In this document: piece by piece, positions 54,314 through 64,000 of the stretch | Position numbering within the stretch: the stretch's first letter is position 1 | How the letters are laid out: each line of letters opens with the position of its first letter | Assembly (NCBI GenBank): GCA_027422505.1 | Contig: JAPQWV010000648.1 | Coordinates: 152,001-216,000, forward strand | Direction: 5' to 3' | Origin: Craterostigma plantagineum | Lineage: Eukaryota; Streptophyta; Magnoliopsida; Lamiales; Linderniaceae | DNA length: 64,000 bases | Program-made: the position numbers and the translations under genes | The notes under the pieces: generated by a model | The model's input: only the letters and a program-made list of their open reading frames with translations | Databases searched by the model: none | What the model was told of the DNA's origin: nothing

Positions 54314-54838
54314 GTTGAGTGGAATCGGCATCGACGGTTGATCCAAGTCCGTGAGCCGTGGATTATGGAAGAACTTTAGCCTTGGCGGGTGATAGTTTCC
54401 TCCGGGAGGCAGCTGAGGGATATTCTCCGCGTGTAACTCCATGAACTCCCTGATGATCACGTTGAACCATCGAGCATAGGTCACATTCTTCGACCTTTGA
54501 TTCTCCTTCAGCCGAATCTGGCCAGCCAGATCATTCCAGATCAGCTGTGCGAAATCGTAATTTCTAGAGAAAGCAAGTCCGTGAAAGATTCGCAGTATAT
54601 TGTCGTTGCCCTTGTCGAAGCCAGCATGCTTGGGTGATAGACACTTGTTCACGATCCCGAACAGTGTCTTCCAGGGGTGAGTGATACCGCTGCTCTGAAC
54701 CTGAGCTAACTTGGTGAGATGCGGTTGATATCCCATTTGCATGAAGTCGTGGACTATTTCTGCGTCCGACAGGAGCGGGTCGTAATTTGCACTTGACGCG
54801 TGAAAAAGAAATCGAAATTTTCTAAGTGTTTAATCGCG
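54309..54838 (-). pseudogene. Copia B env-position ORF, N-terminal part
   Basis: Open from 54820 or so to the Athila-2 junction; the first ATG is at 54742, but the open frame and plausible homologous sequence (NYDPLLSDAEIVHDF) begin upstream, so the true start may be lost or supplied by splicing. Contains FGIVNKCLSPKHAGFDKGN, ILRIFHGLAFSRNYDFAQLI and KNVTYARWFNVIIREFM, a pattern I associate with uncharacterised extra ORFs of plant copia elements. After removal of Athila-2 it continues in frame at 39832. Confidence 0.7.
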
Positions 54839-57800
54839 GGTAAAGTCACTGTTCATTCCGAGAAATTTTTCGCTCGATAAAATTGGTTTTCAAATTGATT
54901 TCCTATGCATTGATTTCAATTGTAATGTCTCCGTTTAATTTTTCAATCGAGAAAATTTTATTCGCTAATGTTCGCTACAGTGTAAAAGACTTAAAAAAAA
55001 CTTCTAAGTGTTGAAGTTGAAATCGTGAGACTGTAGTCGATCAATTTTTCGATCGAGAAAAATTCCGCGTAAATTTACGATCGAGAAATTATTTCTCAGG
55101 TAAATTTACTGTCGAGAAATTTTCTTCGATTGAATGAATTTTTCGATTTGAAATTTGTCGAGCGGAACGTAATTTTCGATTGTAAGTAAAATTTTTCGCT
55201 GCGATATATTTTTATCGAGAAATTAGTCAACGAAAGACTAAGTCAATCGTTGAGAAATTTTTCGATCAATTAAATCCTAAGCGGCGAATTTTACGATCTA
55301 AAAGTTAAGCGTTGAAAAATTAATTTTTCGCTGCAAAATTTTTGCGACCAAATTGAAATTGAATCGAAAATTCTATTTTCCGATTGTAAGTTTTATGCTC
55401 GATAAAATTTGCATCTAAATTGTCTAATCAGTACTTAAGTTTTTTGCTCACAAAAATCCTAATTAGATTTCTCGATGGTAAATAATTTTTCGGTCAAAAT
55501 CTTCTATCTTAGCGACTAAATCAGAATTTTATCGATCGAAAACTAATTCAATACAAACAGTATCTCAATTAAATCGGAATTCAATTAAGACTGTTTGCGA
55601 TCGACAAAGTTCTTCGATGGCTTCAGACATTCAAAAGTCCAGTTTCATCCAAACTCAAATTTCAGTCGAAGATGCAGATTTTCCGATGATTCATTCTACC
55701 AGATTCATAAAGAATATCGAAACTATCTTAAGTGCAGGCATTAAACTCAGATAAAACTCAAAATGAAGCCTTCATCACTATAAAATAGTTACGGTTTTTC
55801 TCAGTTTTGAAGAACAGTCGAAAATCTAAGCCTAAACATGCGAAAAACTTCAAACTGTAGATGCTAACGAAGGTAAATCACACGCAGATGTCAAAATAAT
55901 CTCATTTCTACCTTATACAGGCAGTTTGGTGTTGAAAATCGAATTTTTTTTTGAGAAATTTGAGCTGCCTGTGAAAGTTTTGCGCGAGAGAAAATTTTTT
56001 GCGATTAGGCTTGTGTGAGAAAAAATTTTTCAACTCACAAAAAAGTGAACTTTTATTAACTCGCTGTAAATCAATGTTGGGTTTGCGATTGGACGTTTTA
56101 CGATTAAATGGATCAGGCCCATTACTATTTGCGCTCGAGAAACTTTTGACTTGAGAATTGCTCCTCAATTCAGTTTTTTTCGATCGCAAATTATCGCGGC
56201 TGTTCAAAATTATTCCCAACACTGTTTACGATCGAGAAACTTATGATCGTGAATTAAGTCTTTTATCTAGTTTTTCGAAAGTAAGTACTTCTAAAATTTT
56301 CAGATTGACCCCTATTTCAAATAAAATCACATTGTAAAGCTCCCCTTAGAATTAAAATAAATGCAATTAACTCCCTGTATTTTCCGTGTAGTAACATCTT
56401 GATTCCCTGGTAGAAATTAAAAATCTGTACCACTTAGAAAGAAGACTTTAGAAATAATGGTGTTAATTAGCAATTCTTTAGGGATGAAATATTAGGTCTG
56501 TGACTAGCTCCCTTCCTTGTAGTGTCGACGTCTTGCTCCGTAATTTTGTTTGAAGGAATCTGAAACGATTAGAGAAAAACGTCAAGAATATTTGGAGCTA
56601 ATGCACGATTTTTATATTTGCTCCCCCTCAAATGATGCGCAAGAACTGACTAAGTATGCAAGCATACGAACTCAATTCAAGTCGCGAGCATATAACACAC
56701 AAATTTACTCATTAAGCACATATACATGGTCCCCGAAAACATGTACTTATAGTATTGTGTGGGGATAAGAGTAGTGAAAAATTTATCGCATTTAAACAAT
56801 TCAGTACCAATGCAATCTAACATTGCATTTAGAATGTGCGATACTAAAACAGATTCGCATTTATTCAATTCAACTCATATGAAACATAACATTTCATGTC
56901 AAAATGTGCGAAACACTATAGAAATTCGCATTTATTCAATTCAACGCATACGAAACATAACATTTCATGTCAAAATGTGCGAAACACTAAAGTAATTCGC
57001 ATTTATTCAATTCAACGCATATGAAACATAACATTTCCTGTCAAAATGTGCGAAATTTTTCTTTTCAAGTTTTTTCTTAAGTTTGTTTTTACTTTTTTTC
57101 ATCATATTATTTATTCATATATATATTTTTATTTTTTTCGTATTTTACTATTATTATAGTATGGGGTCAGATTATTTTGCTTCGATCAATCGTCACACCT
57201 AAAATTTTACGAGACATTTGAAAGAAGAAAATGCTGTCAAGTCATGTCGTCAAACTAAAGTCCTAAGTTCATAGACTGGTCCATTTCGACAACTCTCACT
57301 AGGTTCGCTCTTGCACTCAATTATTTCTAACTTGGGATGTTTATATTTATATCACTCAAGTCAACACAAGCAATTTTAAGTCAATTTACATGTGATCAAG
57401 GCATTTTTTGATCATTTCACCCGAGCGAGAGACCGTCGATTGGAATTAAAAGGGGTGTAAGGGTTTTTAGTTTGGCTATGACTTAGAAGGGAATGAATTT
57501 AGAGGAAAGTGAGCTTATCTCTTCGTCACCTTCCATTTCTACGTCCGTCTCCCTTTTTTTCGGCGTCTTTCTTCTTTTCAATCTTTTCTCCCTCTTTTTA
57601 TTTTAAGAACTATCCCTTTTTATGTTATGCTCGAGCTGAAGCTCCGCTTCTCCACGAGGCTATAGGAGATTATTGTAGGCGAAGTTCTTCTTGTTGGTTC
57701 CCGGGCCGATACCGCGCTCCACTTCTCTTAATCCCTAGAGAGGTTTCAGAGATTATCTTTTTGGAAAAGTTCACGGTAGCAGATTCGTACCCGAGACTGC

Positions 57801-58626
57801 GCTCCTCTTCTCGTTTCCCGATATAAGATCGGATTATCGTTGGAGAAGTTCACTTCGTGGTGCTCCTCTTCCAGCCGTTCTGACGAGCGTACGAGATTAT
57901 CGTTGGAGACGATCACAGCAGGAACCATGCCACTTTCTATAAGATAGTCGGAAGGCAGGTTCCTTTGTTCTGAATTTTGCGCGTTGAGCAATGCCTTCTT
58001 TGGTCATCATCCCCCTTGTCTTTTGTTTTCTCCCCCTCCTTTTCACATTTGAACAACCATCCGAAGAGTATAGAATTCGGTTGAAGGCTCGGAATGGGTT
58101 TCAAAGGAAGAAAAGGACATCGGAGAAGGCTCAAAGTGGATGACTAAGGGCTAATGTGAGGGAAAATTATATAAGGCCGAGTGAGGAGTATCCTAAGCGC
58201 CCTTATCATTTTCCTAACGATCTAAAGCAAGGTGAGTATGAAACCAAGTATGACTAGACAAGTCATTGATGTGTGACTCACTTAAGAAATATATCCAAAG
58301 TAGGAAAAACGAACAAGGCTTGAATCCTCGCATATGTAAAGTGACTTTGTGTCTAGTGGAGCAACCTAATGACCTTTTAGACACAAGAATGCGACTTAGA
58401 CTGACAAAATTAAGCAATTAATCGATCGCATGTCGGGGTAAAATTTTAAGGGACTTTTAGATCAAAGCATCATAAAGGATTTCGTCATACCCCTTTATTT
58501 TATAGGTATATATATTGTATATTTTTATTATATTGTTATATTTGATATCATGCAAGATAAAGACAAATAAGCATGGAAAACACATAGAATAGAGCATGTG
58601 ATAGCACAGAAGATCAGGTAATGCAC
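54839..58626 (-). other. Copia B spacer between pol and the env-position ORF
   Basis: No convincing gene. 54839-56280 is full of words around TTTTTCGATCGAGAAA. 56838-57060 is a 71-bp tandem repeat. GGGGGAG purine tracts on the minus strand lie near 56612-56622 and 58018-58034. 57650-57910 has repeats around GTTCTCTTGGAAG-like and ACGAGATTATCG words. 57862-58050 matches copia A at 19224-19430. Confidence 0.65.
56838..57060. repeat. 71-bp tandem repeat, three copies
   Basis: ATTCGCATTTATTCAATTCA starts copies at 56853, 56924 and 56995, exactly 71 bp apart; each continues with GAAACATAACATTTC and AAAATGTGCGAAA. A partial unit precedes the first. Confidence 0.93.
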
Positions 58627-58629
58627 ATA

Positions 58630-60170
58630 TTACGGAAGATTCAACATGCCTAATTTTCCGACAAGGAATTGGAATCGTTTCTCATCCAAAGCCTTGGTGA
58701 AAATGTCGGCTAGTTGGAATTCCGTGTTCACAACACACATATCTATGGTGCCTTTTTCTACGTGATCTTTGATAAAGTGATATCTTATATCTATGTGTTT
58801 GTGCGTGAGTGATGAACAGGATTGCAAGTAATAGCGATGGCACTTTGACTATCACTATATATGGGTATATTATTTAAATTGTACCTATAGTCGCGAAGCT
58901 GTGTCCGCATCCACAGCATCTGGGAGCAACAACTGGCGGCAGCCACATATTCCGCTTTGGCCGTCGAAGTTGACACACAATTCTGCTTTTTGGATGACCA
59001 GCAGACCAGCTTTTTGCCTAGAAATTGAGCGCCACCGGACGTGCTTTTCCTGTCCATTCGACAACCTGCATAATCAGCGTCAGTGTAGCCAATAAGTTTG
59101 AAGTTCGTACCCTTTGGATACCACAGTCCAAGGGTAGAAGTGCCCTTAAGGTAACGCAGGATCCTTTTAACCGCGAGCATATGAGATTCTTTGGGATCGG
59201 CTTGAAAACGGGCACATAAGCCGGTGGCAAACATGATATCCGGCCGGCTCGAAGTGAGCTAGAGAAGAGATCCAATGATGCTGGGATACAGTGTGATGTC
59301 GACCGACTTGCAGAGGGATCGGCATCCAATTTGCAGCTTGGTGACATAGGAGTGCTGAGAGGCTTGCTCTGGTCTTGATGGAATTTCTTCAGAATATCCT
59401 TGATGTTTTTTGTGTGACTGATGAAAATCCCATCTTCGAGTTGCCTGATTTGTAGTCCTAAATAGAACTGCATCTCTCCCATGTGACTCATCTCGAACTT
59501 ACTTTTCATTAGATCTCCCAACTTCGTGCAAAGCTGTGGATTAGTTGATCCGAAGATGATGTCGTCGACGTATACTTGAACGACCATCAGAACTTTGTCT
59601 TGCCATTTGATGAAGAGGGTTGTGTCTATCATTCCTCGTATGAATCCGGACTTCACGAGGAATTCACTCAGGACATCGTACCAAGCACGTGGGGCTTGTT
59701 TTAGTCCATAGAGAGCTTTATCCGAGCGATAGACGTGATCGGAATGTTCTTGATCAACGAAGCCTTCCGGCTGAGCGACGTAGACTTCTTCTTTTAACAC
59801 GCCGTTGAGAAAGGCGGTCTTAACATCCATCTGATAGACTTTGAAGTCTTTGTGAGCTGTTTAAGCCAGGAGAAGGCGGATAGCTTCGATTCGGGCAACA
59901 GGAGCATATGTCTCGTCGTAGTTGATGCCTTCCTGTTGGTTGTATCCCTTCGCAACTAGCCTTGCTTTGCTCTGGATCACTTCACCAACTTCATTTTTCT
60001 TTTTTTGAATACCCATTTAGTTCCGACTATTGTTTTCCCATGTGGACGAGGTACCAAGGTCCACACTTGAAGACGTTCGAATTGGTTGATTTCCTCTTGC
60101 ATCGCAATTATCCAATCCGGGTCTCGTAGTGCGTCTGCTACCTTAGTAGGCTCCTTTTTGGCTCAGGAAG
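58630..60170 (-). pseudogene. Copia B RT and RNase H
   Basis: From 60170: RT N-terminus with [18 protein letters not shown] and [15 protein letters not shown], a stop, then [17 protein letters not shown] (59830), [12 protein letters not shown], the catalytic YVDD near 59555-59566 and FYLGLQI. After a frame break near 59250-59310: RNase H with [19 protein letters not shown] and YSDSQSAI, ending in FTKALDEKRFQFLVGKLGML at 58630. Catalytic residues are present but several frame shifts and stops prevent one product. Confidence 0.9.
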
Positions 60171-61000
60171 CAGCTAAATAGACTGTGTTGACGACGTGTC
60201 CTCACTCCATCCAAAGGATCGCCAATTATCTGATCAACCGGTCTAGTCCAGTTGCGTTCATGAGGCAAGACTGAAGTCGATGCGTCGGCCATCTGTGGGT
60301 CTAGATTTTCTATAGTCTCTGATTGATCATCTGTTGAGAAAGTTCCAATACTGCACTTGGATCGATCGTCTCTGATGATACTTCCTCGATGACCACTGTA
60401 GGTTCTTCGTTATTCTTTGGAAGTTCTGAATCAGATGGGGTAGAGATATGAGAAGAACTTGGTACATCGGTCTCGTCGGGTGGGGAATCCACTGTAGGCG
60501 TAGCAGTGCATGACCGATATACTGGTTCGAAGAGAGAATCCAAATCGTCCAATACAAGTCTCGTTGCTTCTTCTGACGTTGAATTCGGAGTCGTTGCCAT
60601 CTTTTGTTGGTTTTGTGCCAACACACCAGTGATTACGGGTTCTGAGATGTTGTCTTCAGAAACCAACGGGTTAAGTACGGGTCCTGCACTGAGTTGTGCA
60701 GAAGCCATCTGGTTAGGTACGGGTCCTGGACTGAACTGACCAGAAGCCATTTCTGCCACTTCGTGGAAAGTGACATTATAGCTTTCCTTAATTGTTCGGT
60801 TGGACATGATGTATACTCGGTACGCTTTTGATGTTGAAGAATACCCGACGAAAGTTGCTTCGAATGCTTTAGGTCGAACTTTGCACGTTGCTCTCTGTCG
60901 TTCACCACAAAGCACTTGCACCCGAAGACTTTAAGGAATGAGATGTTGGGCACTCTATTATTCACAATCTCGTACGGAGTCTTGTTGAACCGTTTGTGAC
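60171..61000 (-). pseudogene. Copia B integrase C-terminus and integrase-RT linker
   Basis: Contains KTPYEIVNNRVPNISFLKVF next to the hAT-like junction, then RPKAFEATFVGYSSTSKAYR and a low-complexity linker with a duplicated phrase (MASGQFSPGPVPNQ and MASAQLSAGPVLNP). The part of integrase with the third catalytic acid is missing between here and 61896, lost at the hAT-like insertion. Confidence 0.85.
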
Positions 61001-61895
61001 TAGGGTCACAAATGAATCGAATCTTTTTGTTCGATTCGAAATTCGATTCGAAATTTAAGATTCGGATTCGAAATATTAGAATATCAAATCCGAATAAGAA
61101 TATTTTTTTCGATTCGACTAATTTTTGAATAAGAATACAATATGACAATATTCGATTCGAATTTTTTTAGAATATTCGATTCGAATGATATAATATATAT
61201 TAAAAATATATATATATTATAAATACTTGTAGTTAAACTCATATTAATAAATACTTAAAAGAATATATATGGCCCAAAGTGAAAAACTCACATGATTTAA
61301 TTGTAAATAGTGAAACTAATAAACAGTTAAAAGTAAACCAAAAGCCCTAAACGATTGAATTGCTTCTTCCAATAATTTGAGCCCCACCGTAGTTCCGCTC
61401 TCCCTCGCACAGCCACCGTAGTTCTTTTAATTTTTCCTTTATTACGCCGTAAATCATATATTTAATTTCTTATTATTCTATAAATAGAAGAAGAATCGGT
61501 TGATGTGGTATTGCATGGATGATGATCGAAGCAAGCTAAGGAAAACAATTATTTTTGGAATTTATCGATGAAAGATTTTTTGTGCTTTCGTATGATGTAT
61601 TGGGTAACCTAATATCTTTTGCTATGTTTTTCTTTTTATGTCGTAACCTCATTTTTTATTCATTACGTATTTTTTTTGCGTTATTTGTTTTCTTAAAACA
61701 TGTTTTCTGAAAAAAGTTATTCGTATCCGAATATTCGAATATTCGCAAAATATATTCGAATATATTATCAAATAGAATATGAATCAGTTTTATTATTCGA
61801 CTAATAAAAGAATATGAATATGAATATTCGGAAAATAAAAGAATACAAATAGAATATGGTGGTATTCGACTCGATTCGATTCGTTTGCAACCCTA
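61001..61895. mobile_element. Non-autonomous hAT-like element, about 0.9 kb
   Basis: Inverted ends: TAGGGTCACAAATGAATCG at 61001 and, read inward from 61895, TAGGGTTGCAAACGAATCG, the style of many plant hAT ends. Subterminal zones are packed with ATTCGAATATTCG and GATTCGATTCG words on both strands. The interior is AT-rich and non-coding. No 8-bp duplication is present, and integrase sequence is missing at the site, so a deletion accompanied or followed insertion. Confidence 0.7.
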
Positions 61896-62720
61896 ATTCC
61901 AACTTTATGATAAAACGCACTGAGGTGGTTGTTCTTGAACTCAGTGCTGTTGTCTGTTCGAATAACTTGAATAGTCTGTTGCAGCAGATTTTGAGTAGTG
62001 TTCACAAAGTTGATAATCGAGTCACCGGTCTCATCTTTGGTTCGGAGGAACTTTGTCCACGTGTAGCGAGAGTAGTCATCAACGATCACTAGCACATACT
62101 TTCTTCCATTGATACTCTGAGTCTGCATCGACCCACAGAGATCCATGTGTACGAGCTCCAATGGTCGAGAAGTAGACGCAATTTGCTTGACGTGATGAGA
62201 TGCTCGCTTCATTTTCCCAATTGACATGCCGAACACTGATGCTCCCTTTGTAGTAGTATAGTTGGAAGACCGTAAACCAACTTTTTCGTAGAAAGACATT
62301 GGAGAGCTTTCATATTTAGATGAGACAGTCGTTGATGCCATAGGCTGTTCCTCAGTAAATCAAACTGAGAGATGAGGCATACAGCTGTCGAGGGCCGCAC
62401 GAACGTCAGGTTCTGTGTCCTGACTATACAAAATTCTGCACCGGTCAGCATGAAAGACCACCTGGAACCCTTTGTCACAGAACTGGCCGATGCCGAACAA
62501 GTTATGGCGGAGGCCTTCGACATACGCGACATCTTTTATTGTTAGATTCTCCAGAATGATATCTCCAAATCCAAGAATTGGAGCTGAGTCATTGTTTCCG
62601 AATCTACTTTGCCGTTTGGTCGGTCTTTGTAGTTGCTCAGCAGTTCTAGATTACCAGTCATGTGTGTGGAGCAACCAGAGTCGAGGTACCACACATGATG
62701 GATCTGCAAAAACAAATTAG
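61896..62720 (-). pseudogene. Copia B protease and integrase N-part
   Basis: Protease active site WYLDSGCSTHMTGN near 62650-62695, intact D-S-G. A stop and frame change follow, then the pre-integrase motif LWHQRLSHLNMKALQCL, a CSACQLGK zinc pair, and the integrase core with HMDLCGSM, VIVDDYSRYTW and IRTDNSTEF (first two catalytic acids). The frame enters the hAT-like element after FYHKVGI. Confidence 0.88.
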
Positions 62721-64000
62721 AGAGCTTTAGGTAGCCACTTAAACATGGGTCCTCTCAGATTAGAAGATTTAGTGTTGGGTTCAGATATGATTCCTAAATT
62801 TTTATTCGAAGGAGTTTTAATAACCCATTCCCATTTCGGAGAAGTGGGTTGGGTTTTGCTTCTATAGGTGACTTGCCTTTTTGGCTTTTGTCGTCCTAGG
62901 TGGAGATTTAGGAACCCATTTGGGTTGAACCTTGCAGAGAAGGTTAATTTCAGCACGTACAAATGCTTTGGAAGGTTTGACCGAGGAAAAGATCTTTTCT
63001 TTCGATAATCTCCTAAGGTGCTGGAGGGACTCAATCTTTACGGATACATTAGGTGAGTACAGGCATGTACAACGCCATAAGCTTTCTTTATGGCTGGATC
63101 TTGTTTCCTACGGGTCTTCCTTGTGGCATTTGTTTCAGAATGATTAATGGAAATTTTTAAGGTAGAGCCTATTTCGAAATTGTCACTTCTAAAGGTGATA
63201 GGCTGAAGTGAACAAGTAGAAGCAATTATTTTGAATGTAGAGATGGCTCTTTTATTACTACGAGTGTCTTTTATTGTAACAGAAGGAGTAACATTTTTAG
63301 AAACATTCAAATCTACTGGCTCCTTCTTTATCTTAGAACTAGACACTCTCGCCTTCGTTTGCAGTGCTGGCCCTACGCTCCCTGTGGACGCAGGTGAAAT
63401 AAATTAATCTTAGCACTTTTAATAGAATTATTAATGCTCTTTTGATCTTTCGAAGGCGATTTTTCGATTTTCACGCTTTTTATAATAGCGTGAGAGGTAG
63501 TTTGGGAGGATGAGGAAGCCTTGAGATTTTCCATCTCCTTAAAGAACTTTTTCTTTTCAGCTTCGAAATTCTCTCGTTCTCTATCTAATTTTGCCTGTGA
63601 CTCCTGTATCTGTTTTATGATAAGGGTTTTGTAGAGAGAATTTTGATAATTAACGTATTTCCTCATAATGCGTAGAATCAGAAGGTAGAACTTGAACTAA
63701 ATCACTGACGGGTGTTAGAGATGGTTTCCTATTTTTGTCTCTTTCATTTAGTTCATTGTAGTCAAGGGGATCTCAGGCCCATGTGAGGCTTGTCTAATAG
63801 ATGAATCGAAAGCATTTTCATATGTCGATTCTGTAATGTTTCTAAGAGAGGTTGCAGCTAACCCATGTTCTTCATTTCATATATTTCTTTCTTCCGTAAA
63901 ACATGTGGGTTAGTGTAACCTATGCCTTCTATTGGATTATAGAACTCTATATCATTGGGCTTGTTTAAGAATATCGTCTGCTCAGAATGTCCCCTACGCG
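62721..64000 (-). pseudogene. Copia B gag, C-terminal part
   Basis: Fragments at 63666-63373 (coiled-coil LDRERENFEAEKKKFFKEME), 63346-63038 and 63034-62717 (Lys/Pro-rich, KPKRQVTYRSKTQPTSPKWEW). They have counterparts in copia A at 20302-21064. Several frame breaks. It continues past the window end, where 63700-64000 is gag-like but too decayed to read. Confidence 0.7.

Larger units (their letters stand above)
36766..64000 (-). mobile_element. Copia B: Sirevirus-like Ty1/copia element, interrupted by Athila-2
   Basis: Minus-strand order: gag (from beyond 64000 to about 62720), protease, integrase (broken by an hAT-like insert), RT, RNase H ending at 58630, a 3.8-kb spacer, a long env-position ORF split by Athila-2, a polypurine tract, and an LTR start at 37114. 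A large extra ORF after a long spacer and GGGGGAG tracts downstream of pol are Sirevirus traits as I know them. The 5' LTR is outside the window. Every coding region has several breaks. Confidence 0.8.

Noticed and set aside
57509..57991. Open frames of about 80-105 codons on both strands of the copia spacer
   Set aside because: No domain, composition follows the local CT-rich repeats, and the matching copia A segment does not keep them open.

Overview
The window is nuclear DNA of a flowering plant, most likely a eudicot. Grounds: one spliced host gene, GT-AG introns, and a dense nest of plant-type LTR retrotransposons (Ty3/gypsy Tekay and Athila, Ty1/copia Sirevirus-like and Tork-like) with CACTA, hAT-like and MITE DNA transposons. 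I cannot name the species. More than 90 percent of the window is transposon sequence.

Left block (1-26125, host strand -). The oldest layer is a broken copia element (copy A, 19224-26125, minus). It carries a 3.05-kb solo LTR of a Tekay-like element (22871-25918) and was cut by an Athila element (Athila-1, plus, from before base 1 to 19223). Athila-1 was then cut inside its reverse transcriptase by a very young full-length Tekay chromovirus (598-11125, minus, 5-bp duplication GGTCA, LTRs differing at about seven bases). Athila-1 keeps pol, a 3' ORF with three stop codons, and its 3' LTR.

Middle block (26126-36765). The only host gene I can support is a two-exon gene for an invertase/pectin methylesterase inhibitor-like secreted protein (26910-28052, minus). 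One MITE lies in its intron, another in its upstream region, and a non-autonomous CACTA element (28930-30085, duplication AAC) lies further upstream. Beyond it lie Tork-type copia ruins: a decayed internal region, two LTR-like pieces and a Tekay LTR piece.

Right block (36766-64000). A Sirevirus-like copia (copy B, minus) runs from its presumed 3' LTR to beyond the window end. It has gag, protease, integrase, RT-RNase H, a long spacer and a large ORF in the env position. That ORF is split by a complete 14.5-kb Athila element (Athila-2, 39833-54308, minus, duplication AGTAG). Athila-2 has a tRNA-Asp primer site, gag-pol with a handful of breaks, an intact 451-aa 3' ORF behind a spliced leader, and an insert that holds a tiny antisense gene of its own.

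The most unusual signals are in the non-coding parts of the Athila family: (1) arrays of the palindrome GTCACGGCCGTGAC at spacings clustering near 62 and 72 bp, in Athila LTRs, in the pol-to-3' ORF interval, and also in unrelated Tork-like copia LTRs; (2) three LTR hairpins sharing one loop while their stems differ but stay paired; (3) a second polypurine-tract block about 1.3-1.5 kb before the true one in both Athila copies; (4) an antisense mini-gene for a 52-residue membrane protein.
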